Below the pieces are notes generated by a model, which did not search any database, was not told where the DNA came from, and was given only the letters and a program-made list of their open reading frames with translations. Shown here piece by piece: positions 9,208 through 16,851 of a DNA stretch of 64,000 nt (positions are counted from its first letter, which is position 1; each line of letters starts with the position of its first letter). The translations under genes were made by a program, and so were the position numbers. Origin of the DNA: HyVt-443 sp964544655 (GTDB lineage: Bacteria; Pseudomonadota; Gammaproteobacteria; Chromatiales; Chromatiaceae); assembly GCA_964544655.1 (NCBI GenBank), contig CAZJCM010000005.1:23810-87809 (forward strand). Reading direction: 5' to 3'.

Positions 9208-10311
9208 TTATGACTGATTGTCTATCTCGATGCATGCCTCGCCATGACGCACGAACGGCGGCTTCACCACCCGCGCCGGCACCTGTTTGCCGCGGATCTC
9301 GACGCTGCAGGTCTCACCCACCTCCGGTGCCAGCCTGGCCAGAGCGATGGCGTGCCCGAGGGTGGGGGAAAAACCACCCGATGTGATCTCGCCGACCGCC
9401 CGCTCTCCGTCGAACACCTTCTGATGATTGCGCAGCACACCGCGCCCGGTCAGCAGCAGGCCGACGAAGCGGCGGTTGGCCGGATCGTCGCGCCTGACCT
9501 CGATCGCCTCACGGCCGATGAAATCCCGCTCTGCCGGCTCCCAGGCAATGGTCCAGGTGAGTCCTGCCTCGAGCGGCGAGGTCTCTTCGTCCATATCGGC
9601 GCCATAGAGATTCATTCCCGCCTCCAGCCGCAGGGTGTCACGGGCGCCCAGGCCACAGGGGGCGACACCGGCGTCCAGCAGACCGCGCCAGAACACCGGG
9701 GCGTCTTCCAGCGGCAGCATCACCTCGAAGCCATCCTCGCCGGTATAGCCGGTGCGGGCGACGAACCAGTCGTCGCCGGGGACGGCGGAGAACACCTTCA
9801 GTCCGGATGCCGGCTGGCGCAATGCCTTCGGCAGCAACGGCAACGCCCGCTCCCGGGCGTTGGGGCCCTGTACCGCGATCATGGCCAGGTCCCGCCGCGG
9901 CTTCACGGTCACGGCATAGTCAGCCGCCTGGCGGTCGATCCACGCCAGGTCCTTGTCTGAGGTGCCGGCATTGACCACCATGCGAAACCACTGATCATCC
10001 AGATAGTAGACGATCAGGTCGTCGATCACGCCTCCCCGCTCATTGAGCATGCAACTGTACAGCGCCTTGCCGGGGCTCTTCAGACGCGCCACATCGTTGG
10101 CCAGCAGATGTTGCAGAAACGGACGTACACCTTCACCGGTGAGATCCACCACGGTCATGTGAGAGACATCGAACATCCCGGCATCCTGGCGCACGGCATG
10201 GTGTTCGTTCAGCTGGGAGCCGTAGTGCAGCGGCATATCCCAGCCACCGAAGGGGACGATGCGCGCCCCCAGCTCATTATGCAGGTCGTACAGAATCGTA
10301 TGTTTGCTCAT
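9208..10311 (-). CDS. gcvT: Aminomethyltransferase (glycine cleavage T protein)
   Basis: 367 residues from the ATG at 10311. It transfers the methylene group from lipoyl-bound aminomethyl to tetrahydrofolate and releases ammonia. Family segments are PFGGWDMPLHYGSQ near the N terminus, VSHMTVVDLTGEG, and GYTGEDGFEV. The longer reading from 10356 was rejected because it begins inside the riboswitch terminator, while the ATG at 10311 has a GGAG about 9 bases upstream and gives the family N terminus (MSKHTILYDLHNELGARI). It is the first gene of the operon, directly behind the tandem glycine riboswitch. Confidence 0.95.
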   Translation of the reverse strand: MSKHTILYDLHNELGARIVPFGGWDMPLHYGSQLNEHHAVRQDAGMFDVSHMTVVDLTGEGVRPFLQHLLANDVARLKSPGKALYSCMLNERGGVIDDLIVYYLDDQWFRMVVNAGTSDKDLAWIDRQAADYAVTVKPRRDLAMIAVQGPNARERALPLLPKALRQPASGLKVFSAVPGDDWFVARTGYTGEDGFEVMLPLEDAPVFWRGLLDAGVAPCGLGARDTLRLEAGMNLYGADMDEETSPLEAGLTWTIAWEPAERDFIGREAIEVRRDDPANRRFVGLLLTGRGVLRNHQKVFDGERAVGEITSGGFSPTLGHAIALARLAPEVGETCSVEIRGKQVPARVVKPPFVRHGEACIEIDNQS

Positions 10312-10333
10312 GACATCACTCTCCATTGGAAAC

Positions 10334-10370
10334 AAAAAAGGCGGCGCCGAACCCATGGTCCCGCGCCGCC
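10334..10370 (-). terminator. Intrinsic terminator of the glycine riboswitch expression platform
   Basis: Read on the minus strand, GGCGGCGC pairs with GCGCCGCC (10340-10370) and is followed by TTTTTT (10339-10334), a classical rho-independent terminator. It lies between the second aptamer and the gcvT ribosome-binding site. The likely mechanism is glycine-dependent antitermination, inferred from known gcvT riboswitches. Confidence 0.85.
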
Positions 10371-10560
10371 CCTCTGTCCAAAACCTGAGAGTTTGAAGTC
10401 ATTAATTGACCCCTGCCCCGTCGGTGGATCGCTGTTCGATCACTCTCCAGAGTCAACCCGGGTGGCCACTGCCACCGCGATCCCCCGGTCCTTCTGCCTG
10501 AGCGATTCCGGACGGTTTGCGCCTTCGGCGCCGGCCCAATGGCCGGTCTCTCCCAAGGGA
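10371..10560 (-). promoter_or_regulatory. Tandem glycine riboswitch (gcvT RNA motif)
   Basis: The minus-strand leader holds two glycine aptamers. Aptamer 1 begins GGGAGAGACCGGCC and contains the hallmark stretch GGCGCCGAAGGCGCAAACC, then CGCTCAGGCAGAAGGACCG. Aptamer 2 begins CTGGAGAGTGATCG, contains CACCGACGGGGCAGG and ends AACTCTCAGGTTTTGGACAG. Both GGAGAG/CTCAGGC(A) core pairs are visible. It sits directly upstream of gcvT with a terminator as expression platform, so glycine should switch on its own degradation operon. Confidence 0.93.
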
Positions 10561-10619
10561 TGAAAGGTTGATGGCCCGATCATACAGGGTGAAAAAGCCA
10601 TTGCCAATCTTCCTTCTCC

Positions 10620-11849
10620 CTATCGGCCGGATATATACCTGGCCAGCGATGGCAGCTCCCCATCCAGCCCCAGGGCCCGGCGGGCCAGCAGATTCTTCAC
10701 CGGCGGCACCGCATTGGTCAGACGCAGACCCAGGTTTCGCAGCATACTGAGCGGTGGATTGTCATTACTGAACAGGCGCTTGAACAGATCCATCAGGGCC
10801 AGCATCTCCATATCGGCGCTGCGTCGGGCCCGCTCGTAGCGGCGCAGGGTCTTCAGCTCCCCGGCACGGTGCCCCCTGCCCCGGGCCTCGACCAGCACAT
10901 CGACCAGGGTGGCGGCATCGAGGAAGCCCAGGTTTACCCCCTGACCCGCCAGGGGATGGATGCCGTGGGCGGCATCCCCCACCAGGGCCAACCCAGGCTT
11001 TATGTAGTGATCCGCATTGCGCAGACGCAATGGGAACGCTCCCCTCGGGCCAACCCGGAGGATGCGTCCCAACATCTGCTCACTGGCCTCGGTCAGCTCG
11101 GCACAGAAGAGATCGTCATCAAGGGCCATCAGCCGTTTCGCCTCGACCAGGGAGGTGGACCAGACGATGGAGCAACGGCCATCGTCGATGGGCAGGAAGG
11201 CCAGCGGCCCGGTCGGCATGAAGCGCTGACGCGCCACCTCGGCATGATGCTGCTCCGGCCAGATGGTGGCGACGATGGCATGCTGATCATAGGCCCAGCC
11301 ACTGGAGCTGATACCGGCCATTTCGCGCAATGGGGAGTGGGCGCCTTCAGCGCCGACGATCAAGCCGGCCAGGAGTGAGCGACCATCTTCCAGCACCAGC
11401 CTGGGGGCCTCCTGGTCCAGCTCCAGCGCAGCCACCTGACCGGGGCAGATCAGTTGCACCCCATTCGACTGCTGCAGCCGCTCCCACAGTGCCAGCCGGG
11501 TCACCCGGTTCTCCACGATATGGCCCAGATCCGGCTCCCCGATATCAGCCGCATCAAAACGGATACGGCCGCTGCCGGTGGCATCCCATACCTCCATGCC
11601 GCGATAGGGGCTGACCCGCAACGCGGCCATACGCTCCCAGGCCTGGAGATTTTCCAGAATGCGCTGAGAGGCCCGGGTCAGGGCTGAGACACGCAGATCC
11701 ACTTCGTCTGCCGGCCATTCGACCTGTGGCGCCTGCAACTCGACCAGCGCAACCTGAAAGCCCCGCTGTGCGAGACCGCAGGCCAAAGCGCACCCCACCA
11801 TGCCGCCACCGGCAATCGCCACCTCACATTTCAGAACATCGTCAGTCAA
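10620..11849 (-). CDS. ubiI: FAD-dependent ubiquinone biosynthesis hydroxylase, UbiI/VisC type
   Basis: A 409-residue flavin monooxygenase of the UbiH/UbiF/VisC family. It has an N-terminal dinucleotide-binding motif (AIAGGGMVGCALACGL), the central region of the NADH/FAD second motif (IVGAEGAHSPLREMAGI), and the C-terminal FAD motif LVGDAAHGIHPLAGQGVNLG. The probable reaction is a ring hydroxylation in ubiquinone synthesis (C5 by analogy with its position after ubiH). It overlaps ubiH by 8 bp. Which ring position it hydroxylates cannot be decided from sequence alone. Confidence 0.85.
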   Translation of the reverse strand: MTDDVLKCEVAIAGGGMVGCALACGLAQRGFQVALVELQAPQVEWPADEVDLRVSALTRASQRILENLQAWERMAALRVSPYRGMEVWDATGSGRIRFDAADIGEPDLGHIVENRVTRLALWERLQQSNGVQLICPGQVAALELDQEAPRLVLEDGRSLLAGLIVGAEGAHSPLREMAGISSSGWAYDQHAIVATIWPEQHHAEVARQRFMPTGPLAFLPIDDGRCSIVWSTSLVEAKRLMALDDDLFCAELTEASEQMLGRILRVGPRGAFPLRLRNADHYIKPGLALVGDAAHGIHPLAGQGVNLGFLDAATLVDVLVEARGRGHRAGELKTLRRYERARRSADMEMLALMDLFKRLFSNDNPPLSMLRNLGLRLTNAVPPVKNLLARRALGLDGELPSLARYISGR

Positions 11850-13071
11850 GATGCAGTCCTCGTGACAGTCGCGGCAGGCGGCCGTTGAGGCCCATGAACT
11901 GCCGCGTCAATAACCTCTTCGCCGGCGGCAACAGGTCCAGACCCAGCAACCCCAGATTCCGGGCGCAGCGCACCGGCAGCAGCGGATTGGTGAACAGGCG
12001 CACCAGGCCGTCGGTCATCAGGGCCACCGCCTGCTGGTCACGATGCCGCCAGCGGGCATAGTGTTCCAGCACCCCCATGGAGCCGATATCCCCATCCTGG
12101 TGAAATGCATCGTGCAGCAGATCGGCCAGCACTGCCACGTCACGGATGCCCAGGTTGAATCCCTGGCCGGTGATCGGATGGACGGCGTGGGCCGCATTGC
12201 CGATCAGGGCGACCCGGTGACGCACGTGCTCCTTGGCCCGAACCAGCTTCAACGGATAAGTGACGCGTGCCCCCGTCTTCTGGAAACGACCGAGGCGGTA
12301 ACCAAAGCGCTCTTGCACCCGCTGCAGGAAGGCACTGTCATCCAGTGCCAGCACCTCTTCCACCATCTCGTCGGCCAGGGTCCAGACCATGCCGTAGCGC
12401 CCTTTCGTCAACGGCAGCATGGCCATCGGGCCGGCATCGGTGAAGCGTTCGAAGGCGGTGCCGTTCGGCGTTACGCCGGGGGTCAGGTTGCTGATCACGG
12501 CGGTCTGGCCATAGGCCCACGCATCAACCCCGATCCCCAACTGCTCACGAATAGCGGACCGCGTGCCGTCGGCGGCCACCAGCAGACGGCCGGAGAGGCT
12601 GCGGGACTCCTTGTCAGCCCCGACCAACAGATCCACTTCGACCGACTGCTCGGTAATGCGAAAACGCTCCAGGCTGGCAGGACAGAACAGGGTGACATTG
12701 GGCACCGCATCGAGCCCCTGCAGCAGCGCCTCGCCCAAGGCATGGCCGGTGGCCACGTAGCCCAGGGCATCGGCTTCCATCTCATCGGCCTCCAGGCGGG
12801 TGAAGCCGAAGTGCCCCCGATCGGAGACATGGATGTGCCGTATCGGCTCGGCCGCCGCCTGTAACCCTTCCCATACCCCGATCCCCTGCAGGATCAGCCT
12901 GCTGCCATAGGCCAGGGCGATGGCCCGGTCGTCGTAGCTGGGCTGGCGCACCGAGCCCAGGGGCCACGCCTCGACCACGGCGATCTGCAGGCCGCATCCG
13001 GCCAGCGCCCGGGCCAGGCTGGCACCGACCATGCCGCCGCCGATGATGATGATGTCGAAACGATCGTTCAT
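11842..13071 (-). CDS. ubiH: 2-octaprenyl-6-methoxyphenol hydroxylase
   Basis: A 409-residue FAD monooxygenase. It has an N-terminal IIIGGGMVGASLARAL Rossmann motif, the UbiH-typical QPSYDDRAIALAYGSR, and the FAD motif LIGNAAHAVHPITGQGFNLG. It acts at the inner membrane face in aerobic ubiquinone synthesis. The order ygfB-pepP-ubiH-ubiI is the same as in E. coli, supporting the assignment over the paralogue that follows. A 181-bp gap with palindromic DNA separates it from pepP. Confidence 0.92.
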   Translation of the reverse strand: MNDRFDIIIIGGGMVGASLARALAGCGLQIAVVEAWPLGSVRQPSYDDRAIALAYGSRLILQGIGVWEGLQAAAEPIRHIHVSDRGHFGFTRLEADEMEADALGYVATGHALGEALLQGLDAVPNVTLFCPASLERFRITEQSVEVDLLVGADKESRSLSGRLLVAADGTRSAIREQLGIGVDAWAYGQTAVISNLTPGVTPNGTAFERFTDAGPMAMLPLTKGRYGMVWTLADEMVEEVLALDDSAFLQRVQERFGYRLGRFQKTGARVTYPLKLVRAKEHVRHRVALIGNAAHAVHPITGQGFNLGIRDVAVLADLLHDAFHQDGDIGSMGVLEHYARWRHRDQQAVALMTDGLVRLFTNPLLPVRCARNLGLLGLDLLPPAKRLLTRQFMGLNGRLPRLSRGLHLD

Positions 13072-13252
13072 ACGTAACTACTCAGTAACCGTGGGCGCGG
13101 CGTCCCCGCCGCGATATGCTTCGATAGTGCAAGCACCAAGTTAATCCCGTCGTGGGGCTGTTGATCCCTGACGGGGATGGCGTGACTCCACCCCCTCTTG
13201 GGTTCCGGATAGCCGCATCTTCGCGGCCTGGACTCCGCTTTCACAATCAATT

Positions 13253-14572
13253 TCAGGCCGACCTCGCCTTGGCCATCAACGCCTCGATCTCTTCCACTGT
13301 CTTCGGCACATCCTTGCTCAGCACATCACAGCCATCCTTGGTCACCACCACATCGTCCTCGATGCGGATGCCGATGTTCCACCATTTCTTCGCCACCCCT
13401 TTGCTGCCGGCGGGTATGTAGAGTCCCGGCTCGATGGTCAACACCATGCCCGGCTCCAGCAGCCGCCAGGTGCCGTCTATCTTGTAATCGCCCACATCGT
13501 GGACGTCCATCCCCAGCCAATGGCCGGTGCGATGCATGTAGAACCGCTTGTAGTCGCCGTTCTTGATCAGGGTCGGCACCCGCCCCTTGAGCAGCCCCAG
13601 CTCCACCAGCCCCTTGCAGATCACCCGCACCGCGGCCATGTGCGGATCGTCCCAATGGTTTCCCGGCTTCACCTCCTTGATCGCCGCCAGCTGCGCCTTC
13701 AGCACCAGCTCGTAGAGGGCCCGCTGGGCGGCGCTGAAGCGGCCGTTGACGGGAAAGGTGCGGGTGATGTCGGAGGCGTACCACTCCAGCTCGCAACCGG
13801 CATCGATCAGCACCAGATCACCATCCTTGAGCGAGTCCCGGTTCTCGATGTAATGCAGCACGCAGGCGTTGCCACCACCACCGACGATCGGCGTATAGGC
13901 CTGATGCCGGGCACCGGCCAAGTTGCAGGCGTAAAGAAACTCTGCCTCCAGCTGCCACTCCTTCATGCCCGGCCGGCAGCACCGCATCAGCTGCTTGTGG
14001 GCGGCGGCGGAGATCTTTGCCGCGTCCCGCATCAGCTTGATCTCCGAACGGCTCTTGTACAGCCGCATGTCGTGCATGTAGTGGTCCAGGGCGATGAATT
14101 CGAGGGGTCCCTGGATGCCGGCCCGCCCCTTGGCGCGGATACCGCTGATCCATTCCGACATGCGCCGGTCCAGATCCGGGTTGCAACCCATGGCATAGTA
14201 GACCCGCTCACACTGCTCCAGCATGCGGGGAAGGATGTCATCCAGATCGCCGATCGGAAAGGAGTCATCGGCACCGTACTCCGCCTTTGCCCCCTCCTGC
14301 CCGGCCCGGGCACCATCCCACATCTCCTTCTCCGGATGGCGTTCACGACAGAAGAGCACATACTCCGCCTGCTTCCGTCCGGGAATCAGCACCGCGACCG
14401 CCTCGGGCTCGGCAAAGCCGGTCAAATAGAAAAAATCGCTGTCCGGGCGATAGGGATACTCCACATCCCGATTGCGCCGGGCGATGGGCGCCGTGGGCAG
14501 GATGGCGATGCTGCCCGGCCCCATCATCCGCATCAACTGGCGTCGGCGGCGCTTGAACTCGTGGGGAGTCAT
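13253..14572 (-). CDS. pepP: Xaa-Pro aminopeptidase
   Basis: A 439-residue metallopeptidase of the M24B family. The N-terminal creatinase-like domain (1-175) is followed by the pita-bread catalytic domain with metal ligands visible in DAGCELEWYASDITRTFPV (two aspartates), the HRTGHWLGMDVHDVG histidine region, LTIEPGLYIP and IRIEDDVVV (glutamates). It removes N-terminal residues before proline. Its ATG overlaps the ygfB stop (ATGA), so the two are translationally coupled. Confidence 0.96.
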   Translation of the reverse strand: MTPHEFKRRRRQLMRMMGPGSIAILPTAPIARRNRDVEYPYRPDSDFFYLTGFAEPEAVAVLIPGRKQAEYVLFCRERHPEKEMWDGARAGQEGAKAEYGADDSFPIGDLDDILPRMLEQCERVYYAMGCNPDLDRRMSEWISGIRAKGRAGIQGPLEFIALDHYMHDMRLYKSRSEIKLMRDAAKISAAAHKQLMRCCRPGMKEWQLEAEFLYACNLAGARHQAYTPIVGGGGNACVLHYIENRDSLKDGDLVLIDAGCELEWYASDITRTFPVNGRFSAAQRALYELVLKAQLAAIKEVKPGNHWDDPHMAAVRVICKGLVELGLLKGRVPTLIKNGDYKRFYMHRTGHWLGMDVHDVGDYKIDGTWRLLEPGMVLTIEPGLYIPAGSKGVAKKWWNIGIRIEDDVVVTKDGCDVLSKDVPKTVEEIEALMAKARSA

Positions 14573-15135
14573 GAGCGGGCGGTCTCATCCGGAACCAGGT
14601 CGTCATGGACCATCATGGCCGCAACCCAGAGGAACTCGCTCACCTGCATAAGGGCGTCCTCGCTCTCTTCTTCATCATCCTCTTCATCCGTCAGTGCATC
14701 CAGATCCAGGCGGGTGATCTCACTGAACGCCTGCAGCGCCTCCTGGGTATGCTCCGACAGCGCCTCCTCCAGGGCGACCCCGGCCAGGCCGATGCCATAG
14801 AGAAAACCCTCACTCCAGTCGCGTACCGCAGCCGCCCGCACCGGCAACGGCTTGTCATCCTCCGGCAGCAGGGGGGAAAACCCGAGCCCGGGACCCTCGA
14901 TCGCCTCCCGGGTCTCTCCGTAGAGCAGGCTCAACAGTTGGCGGCACTCGTTCACCAGCAGATCATCATCATCCCTGCCGGCAAACAGTTCATTGAGCCA
15001 GACCTCTCCGGCATCCTGATGGCCAGCGCACAGCAGACCACACATTACGCCATGGATCTCCGCGCCGCTCATCTCCAGATCCGCCGATGCCAACTGGCGT
15101 TCCACCCGCTCATGTTCTACCACTGGTCCTGACAT
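14569..15135 (-). CDS. ygfB: YgfB/UPF0149 family protein
   Basis: A 188-residue acidic protein of the UPF0149 family, with the typical HGVMCGLLCAGH near residue 30, GFSPLLPEDD and the WSEGFLYGIG segment. In E. coli, ygfB is the first gene before pepP-ubiH-ubiI. In Pseudomonas a homologue modulates AlpA-dependent expression; the role here is unknown. A Glu/Asp-rich stretch (TDEEDDEEESEDA) lies near the C terminus. It is transcribed divergently from the zapA operon. Confidence 0.9.
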   Translation of the reverse strand: MSGPVVEHERVERQLASADLEMSGAEIHGVMCGLLCAGHQDAGEVWLNELFAGRDDDDLLVNECRQLLSLLYGETREAIEGPGLGFSPLLPEDDKPLPVRAAAVRDWSEGFLYGIGLAGVALEEALSEHTQEALQAFSEITRLDLDALTDEEDDEEESEDALMQVSEFLWVAAMMVHDDLVPDETARS

Positions 15136-15470
15136 GCCCCTGAGCTCTCCATCATTTTGTCACTGTTCGAATTCAGCACGGGTCGAATCGACGGCAAACC
15201 CCCGGCGACGGCCCGCTATAGCCAAGAAAGATCGTAACTGTTCAGCACCGCCATGATTCGTCCGAATAGCCCATGATACTGGGCGTTTCTTCCAGAAAAC
15301 GCTATAAATACATCCCGTTATGCTTGACGACGGCATCCATGCCGCCGACATTTCTTCCGGAAACACCCAGTATCAGGGTCGAACTCGAAAAGCGCTGAAT
15401 AGTTACGAAAGATCATAACATGGGGCAGATACCGTTGACCCTTGGCATGGTGCACTCTATATTGGCCGGC
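15136..15470. other. Divergent intergenic region ygfB / zapB-like, filled by a nested inverted repeat
   Basis: This gap holds no credible gene. Most of it is the nested repeat at 15232-15408 (listed separately). Promoters for both divergent transcripts should lie here, but I could not pick convincing -35/-10 pairs. GAAAGATC(G/A)TAAC occurs as a direct repeat at both sides of the element. Confidence 0.6.
15232..15408. repeat. Nested double inverted-repeat element, copy 1
   Basis: The outer arms are CGTAACTGTTCAGC (15233-15246) and GCTGAATAGTTACG (15394-15407). Inside them lies a 100-bp core bounded by GATACTGG (15275) and CCAGTATC (to 15374), itself palindromic, with TTTCTTCCAGAAAACGC on one side and TTTCTTCCGGAAAC on the other. 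The same nested plan occurs at 50626-50797 in the opposite orientation. It looks like a small non-autonomous repeat (MITE- or REP-like), with no ORF inside. Confidence 0.75.
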
Positions 15471-15704
15471 ATGAGCCACGAAGAGCAAACAGACAGCGTG
15501 GAACGGGACCTCAAAGGACTGGAGGTGCGGTTGGAAGCGCTGATTCGCACCGTTACCAGATTGAAAGAGGAAAACACTGCCTTGCGCGCGAGGCAGGAGG
15601 ATCTGATTGCCGAGCGCGCCAGCCTGATCGACAAGACGGAACAGGCAAAGAGCCGCGTGGAATCCATGATCACCCGCCTCAAGTCCATGGAAATCAACCT
15701 GTGA
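15471..15704 (+). CDS. Small coiled-coil protein upstream of zapA (ZapB-like, TIGR02449-type)
   Basis: 77 residues from the ATG at 15471. Nearly the whole protein is a coiled coil (RDLKGLEVRLEALIRTVTRL, then KEENTALRARQEDLIAER). Short proteins like this commonly precede zapA in gammaproteobacteria and are annotated as a cell-division-associated or TIGR02449 family. It ends in a GTGA overlap with zapA, so it is translationally coupled and probably acts with ZapA at the Z ring (inference). The longer start at 15420 would extend into the repeat element and was rejected. Confidence 0.8.
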   Translation: MSHEEQTDSVERDLKGLEVRLEALIRTVTRLKEENTALRARQEDLIAERASLIDKTEQAKSRVESMITRLKSMEINL

Positions 15705-16003
15705 AAGAGCCCAGCATCCCGGTAGTGGTCCACATACTGGACAAAGAGTACCGCGTCGCCTGCCAACGGGGCGAGGAGCAGGCCCTGCTCAGTTCGGCAC
15801 GCTTCGTCGATCAGAAGATGCGGGAGATAAAATCCGCCGGCAAGGTGATCGGCACCGACCGCATCGCCGTGATGACCGCCCTGAACCTGGCCCATGAGTT
15901 ACTGGAACAGAAAAACCACAAGAATGACGACACCAAGGCAATCAGTGATCGTCTGCATGCCATGCAAGAGAAGATAGATCTTGCGTTGAATCAAACTAAT
16001 TAG
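15701..16003 (+). CDS. zapA: Cell division protein ZapA
   Basis: A 100-residue protein beginning at a GTG that overlaps the preceding stop. ZapA stabilises FtsZ protofilament bundles at the division site. The family pattern is clear: VVVHILDKEYRVACQRGEEQ, then a long helix with ALNLAHELLEQ and a C-terminal coiled coil. The order ZapB-like, zapA, 6S RNA, fau is a recognised gammaproteobacterial cluster. Confidence 0.93.
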   Translation: MKEPSIPVVVHILDKEYRVACQRGEEQALLSSARFVDQKMREIKSAGKVIGTDRIAVMTALNLAHELLEQKNHKNDDTKAISDRLHAMQEKIDLALNQTN

Positions 16004-16042
16004 CTGGAACTTTCCGCCATTTCGGTTTAGCCTTATACCCAT

Positions 16043-16229
16043 GGCGTCCCCTGCAGTGTTCGTAAGCAGACCGGGTATTTTCTTGAGCCTAATTCATACC
16101 CCGGGGACATAAAGCAGACACCGGTGTGCATGTCCGTCTCGAGCGGAAAGCCTGACGTGTCACTGTTGTCCCCACTTGAACCTACTGGTTCAAGAACGAA
16201 AGTCGGCGACGGCACAGGTGGAGGACGCC
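16043..16229 (+). ncRNA. ssrS: 6S RNA
   Basis: About 187 nt between zapA and fau, the classical locus. The closing stem is GGCGTCC...GGACGCC (16043-16049 with 16223-16229) extended by CCTG/CAGG. 6S landmarks are present: GTGTTCGTAAGCAGACC on the 5' side, TTGAGCCTAATTCATACC, and on the 3' side the hairpin CTTGAACCTACTGGTTCAAG followed by CGGCGACGGCAC. 6S RNA mimics an open promoter and sequesters sigma-70 RNA polymerase in stationary phase. Exact ends are estimates from the stem. Confidence 0.92.
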
Positions 16230-16251
16230 TCTTTTCTTCTCTCCTTCGCAG

Positions 16252-16851
16252 ATGCTGAAAAACCCCATCGATATTCGTCGTGTCGCCCGCAACAGACGGC
16301 GCGCCCTCTCCAGTCACGAGCAGCGCGACCACGCAGTGGCTGCGGCCGCTATACTGCGGCGCTCATCCCTGTTTCTGCATTGCCGGCGTATCGCCTTATA
16401 TCTCGCCAACGACGGCGAGCTCGATCCAACCCCCCTGGCCCGGATCGCCAGGGCAGCGGGCAAACGGCTCTACCTGCCGGTATTGCGGCCGCTACCCCGG
16501 CAGGCCTTGTGGTTCGCTGAATACCCATCCTCGGGAAAACTTCGGGCCAACCGCTACGGCATCATGGAGCCCGACATCAGACACCACCCCATTACACCAC
16601 CCTGGGGGCTGGACCTGATACTACTGCCCCTGGTCGCCTTCGATGACCAAGGCACGCGACTGGGCATGGGCGGGGGCTTCTATGACCGCACCCTGGCCTA
16701 TCGGCAACATCGCCGGTACTGGCACAAACCGCGCCTGATCGGCCTGGCCCACGATTGCCAACGCTATCACCGGCTGCCATCCCAACCCTGGGATGTCCCC
16801 CTCGATGGCATCCTCACCGAAACCGGACTGCGGCCGTTCCGTTCAGGATGA
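16252..16851 (+). CDS. fau: 5-formyltetrahydrofolate cyclo-ligase
   Basis: A 199-residue enzyme converting 5-formyl-THF to 5,10-methenyl-THF with ATP. Signatures are RRRALSSHEQ (N-terminal substrate region), YLANDGELDP and the phosphate-binding GMGGGFYDRTLA near residue 140. Its position 23 bp after 6S RNA matches the E. coli ssrS-ygfA arrangement, where both can be cotranscribed. It overlaps the 3' end of convergent ilvA by 9 bp. Confidence 0.93.
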   Translation: MLKNPIDIRRVARNRRRALSSHEQRDHAVAAAAILRRSSLFLHCRRIALYLANDGELDPTPLARIARAAGKRLYLPVLRPLPRQALWFAEYPSSGKLRANRYGIMEPDIRHHPITPPWGLDLILLPLVAFDDQGTRLGMGGGFYDRTLAYRQHRRYWHKPRLIGLAHDCQRYHRLPSQPWDVPLDGILTETGLRPFRSG

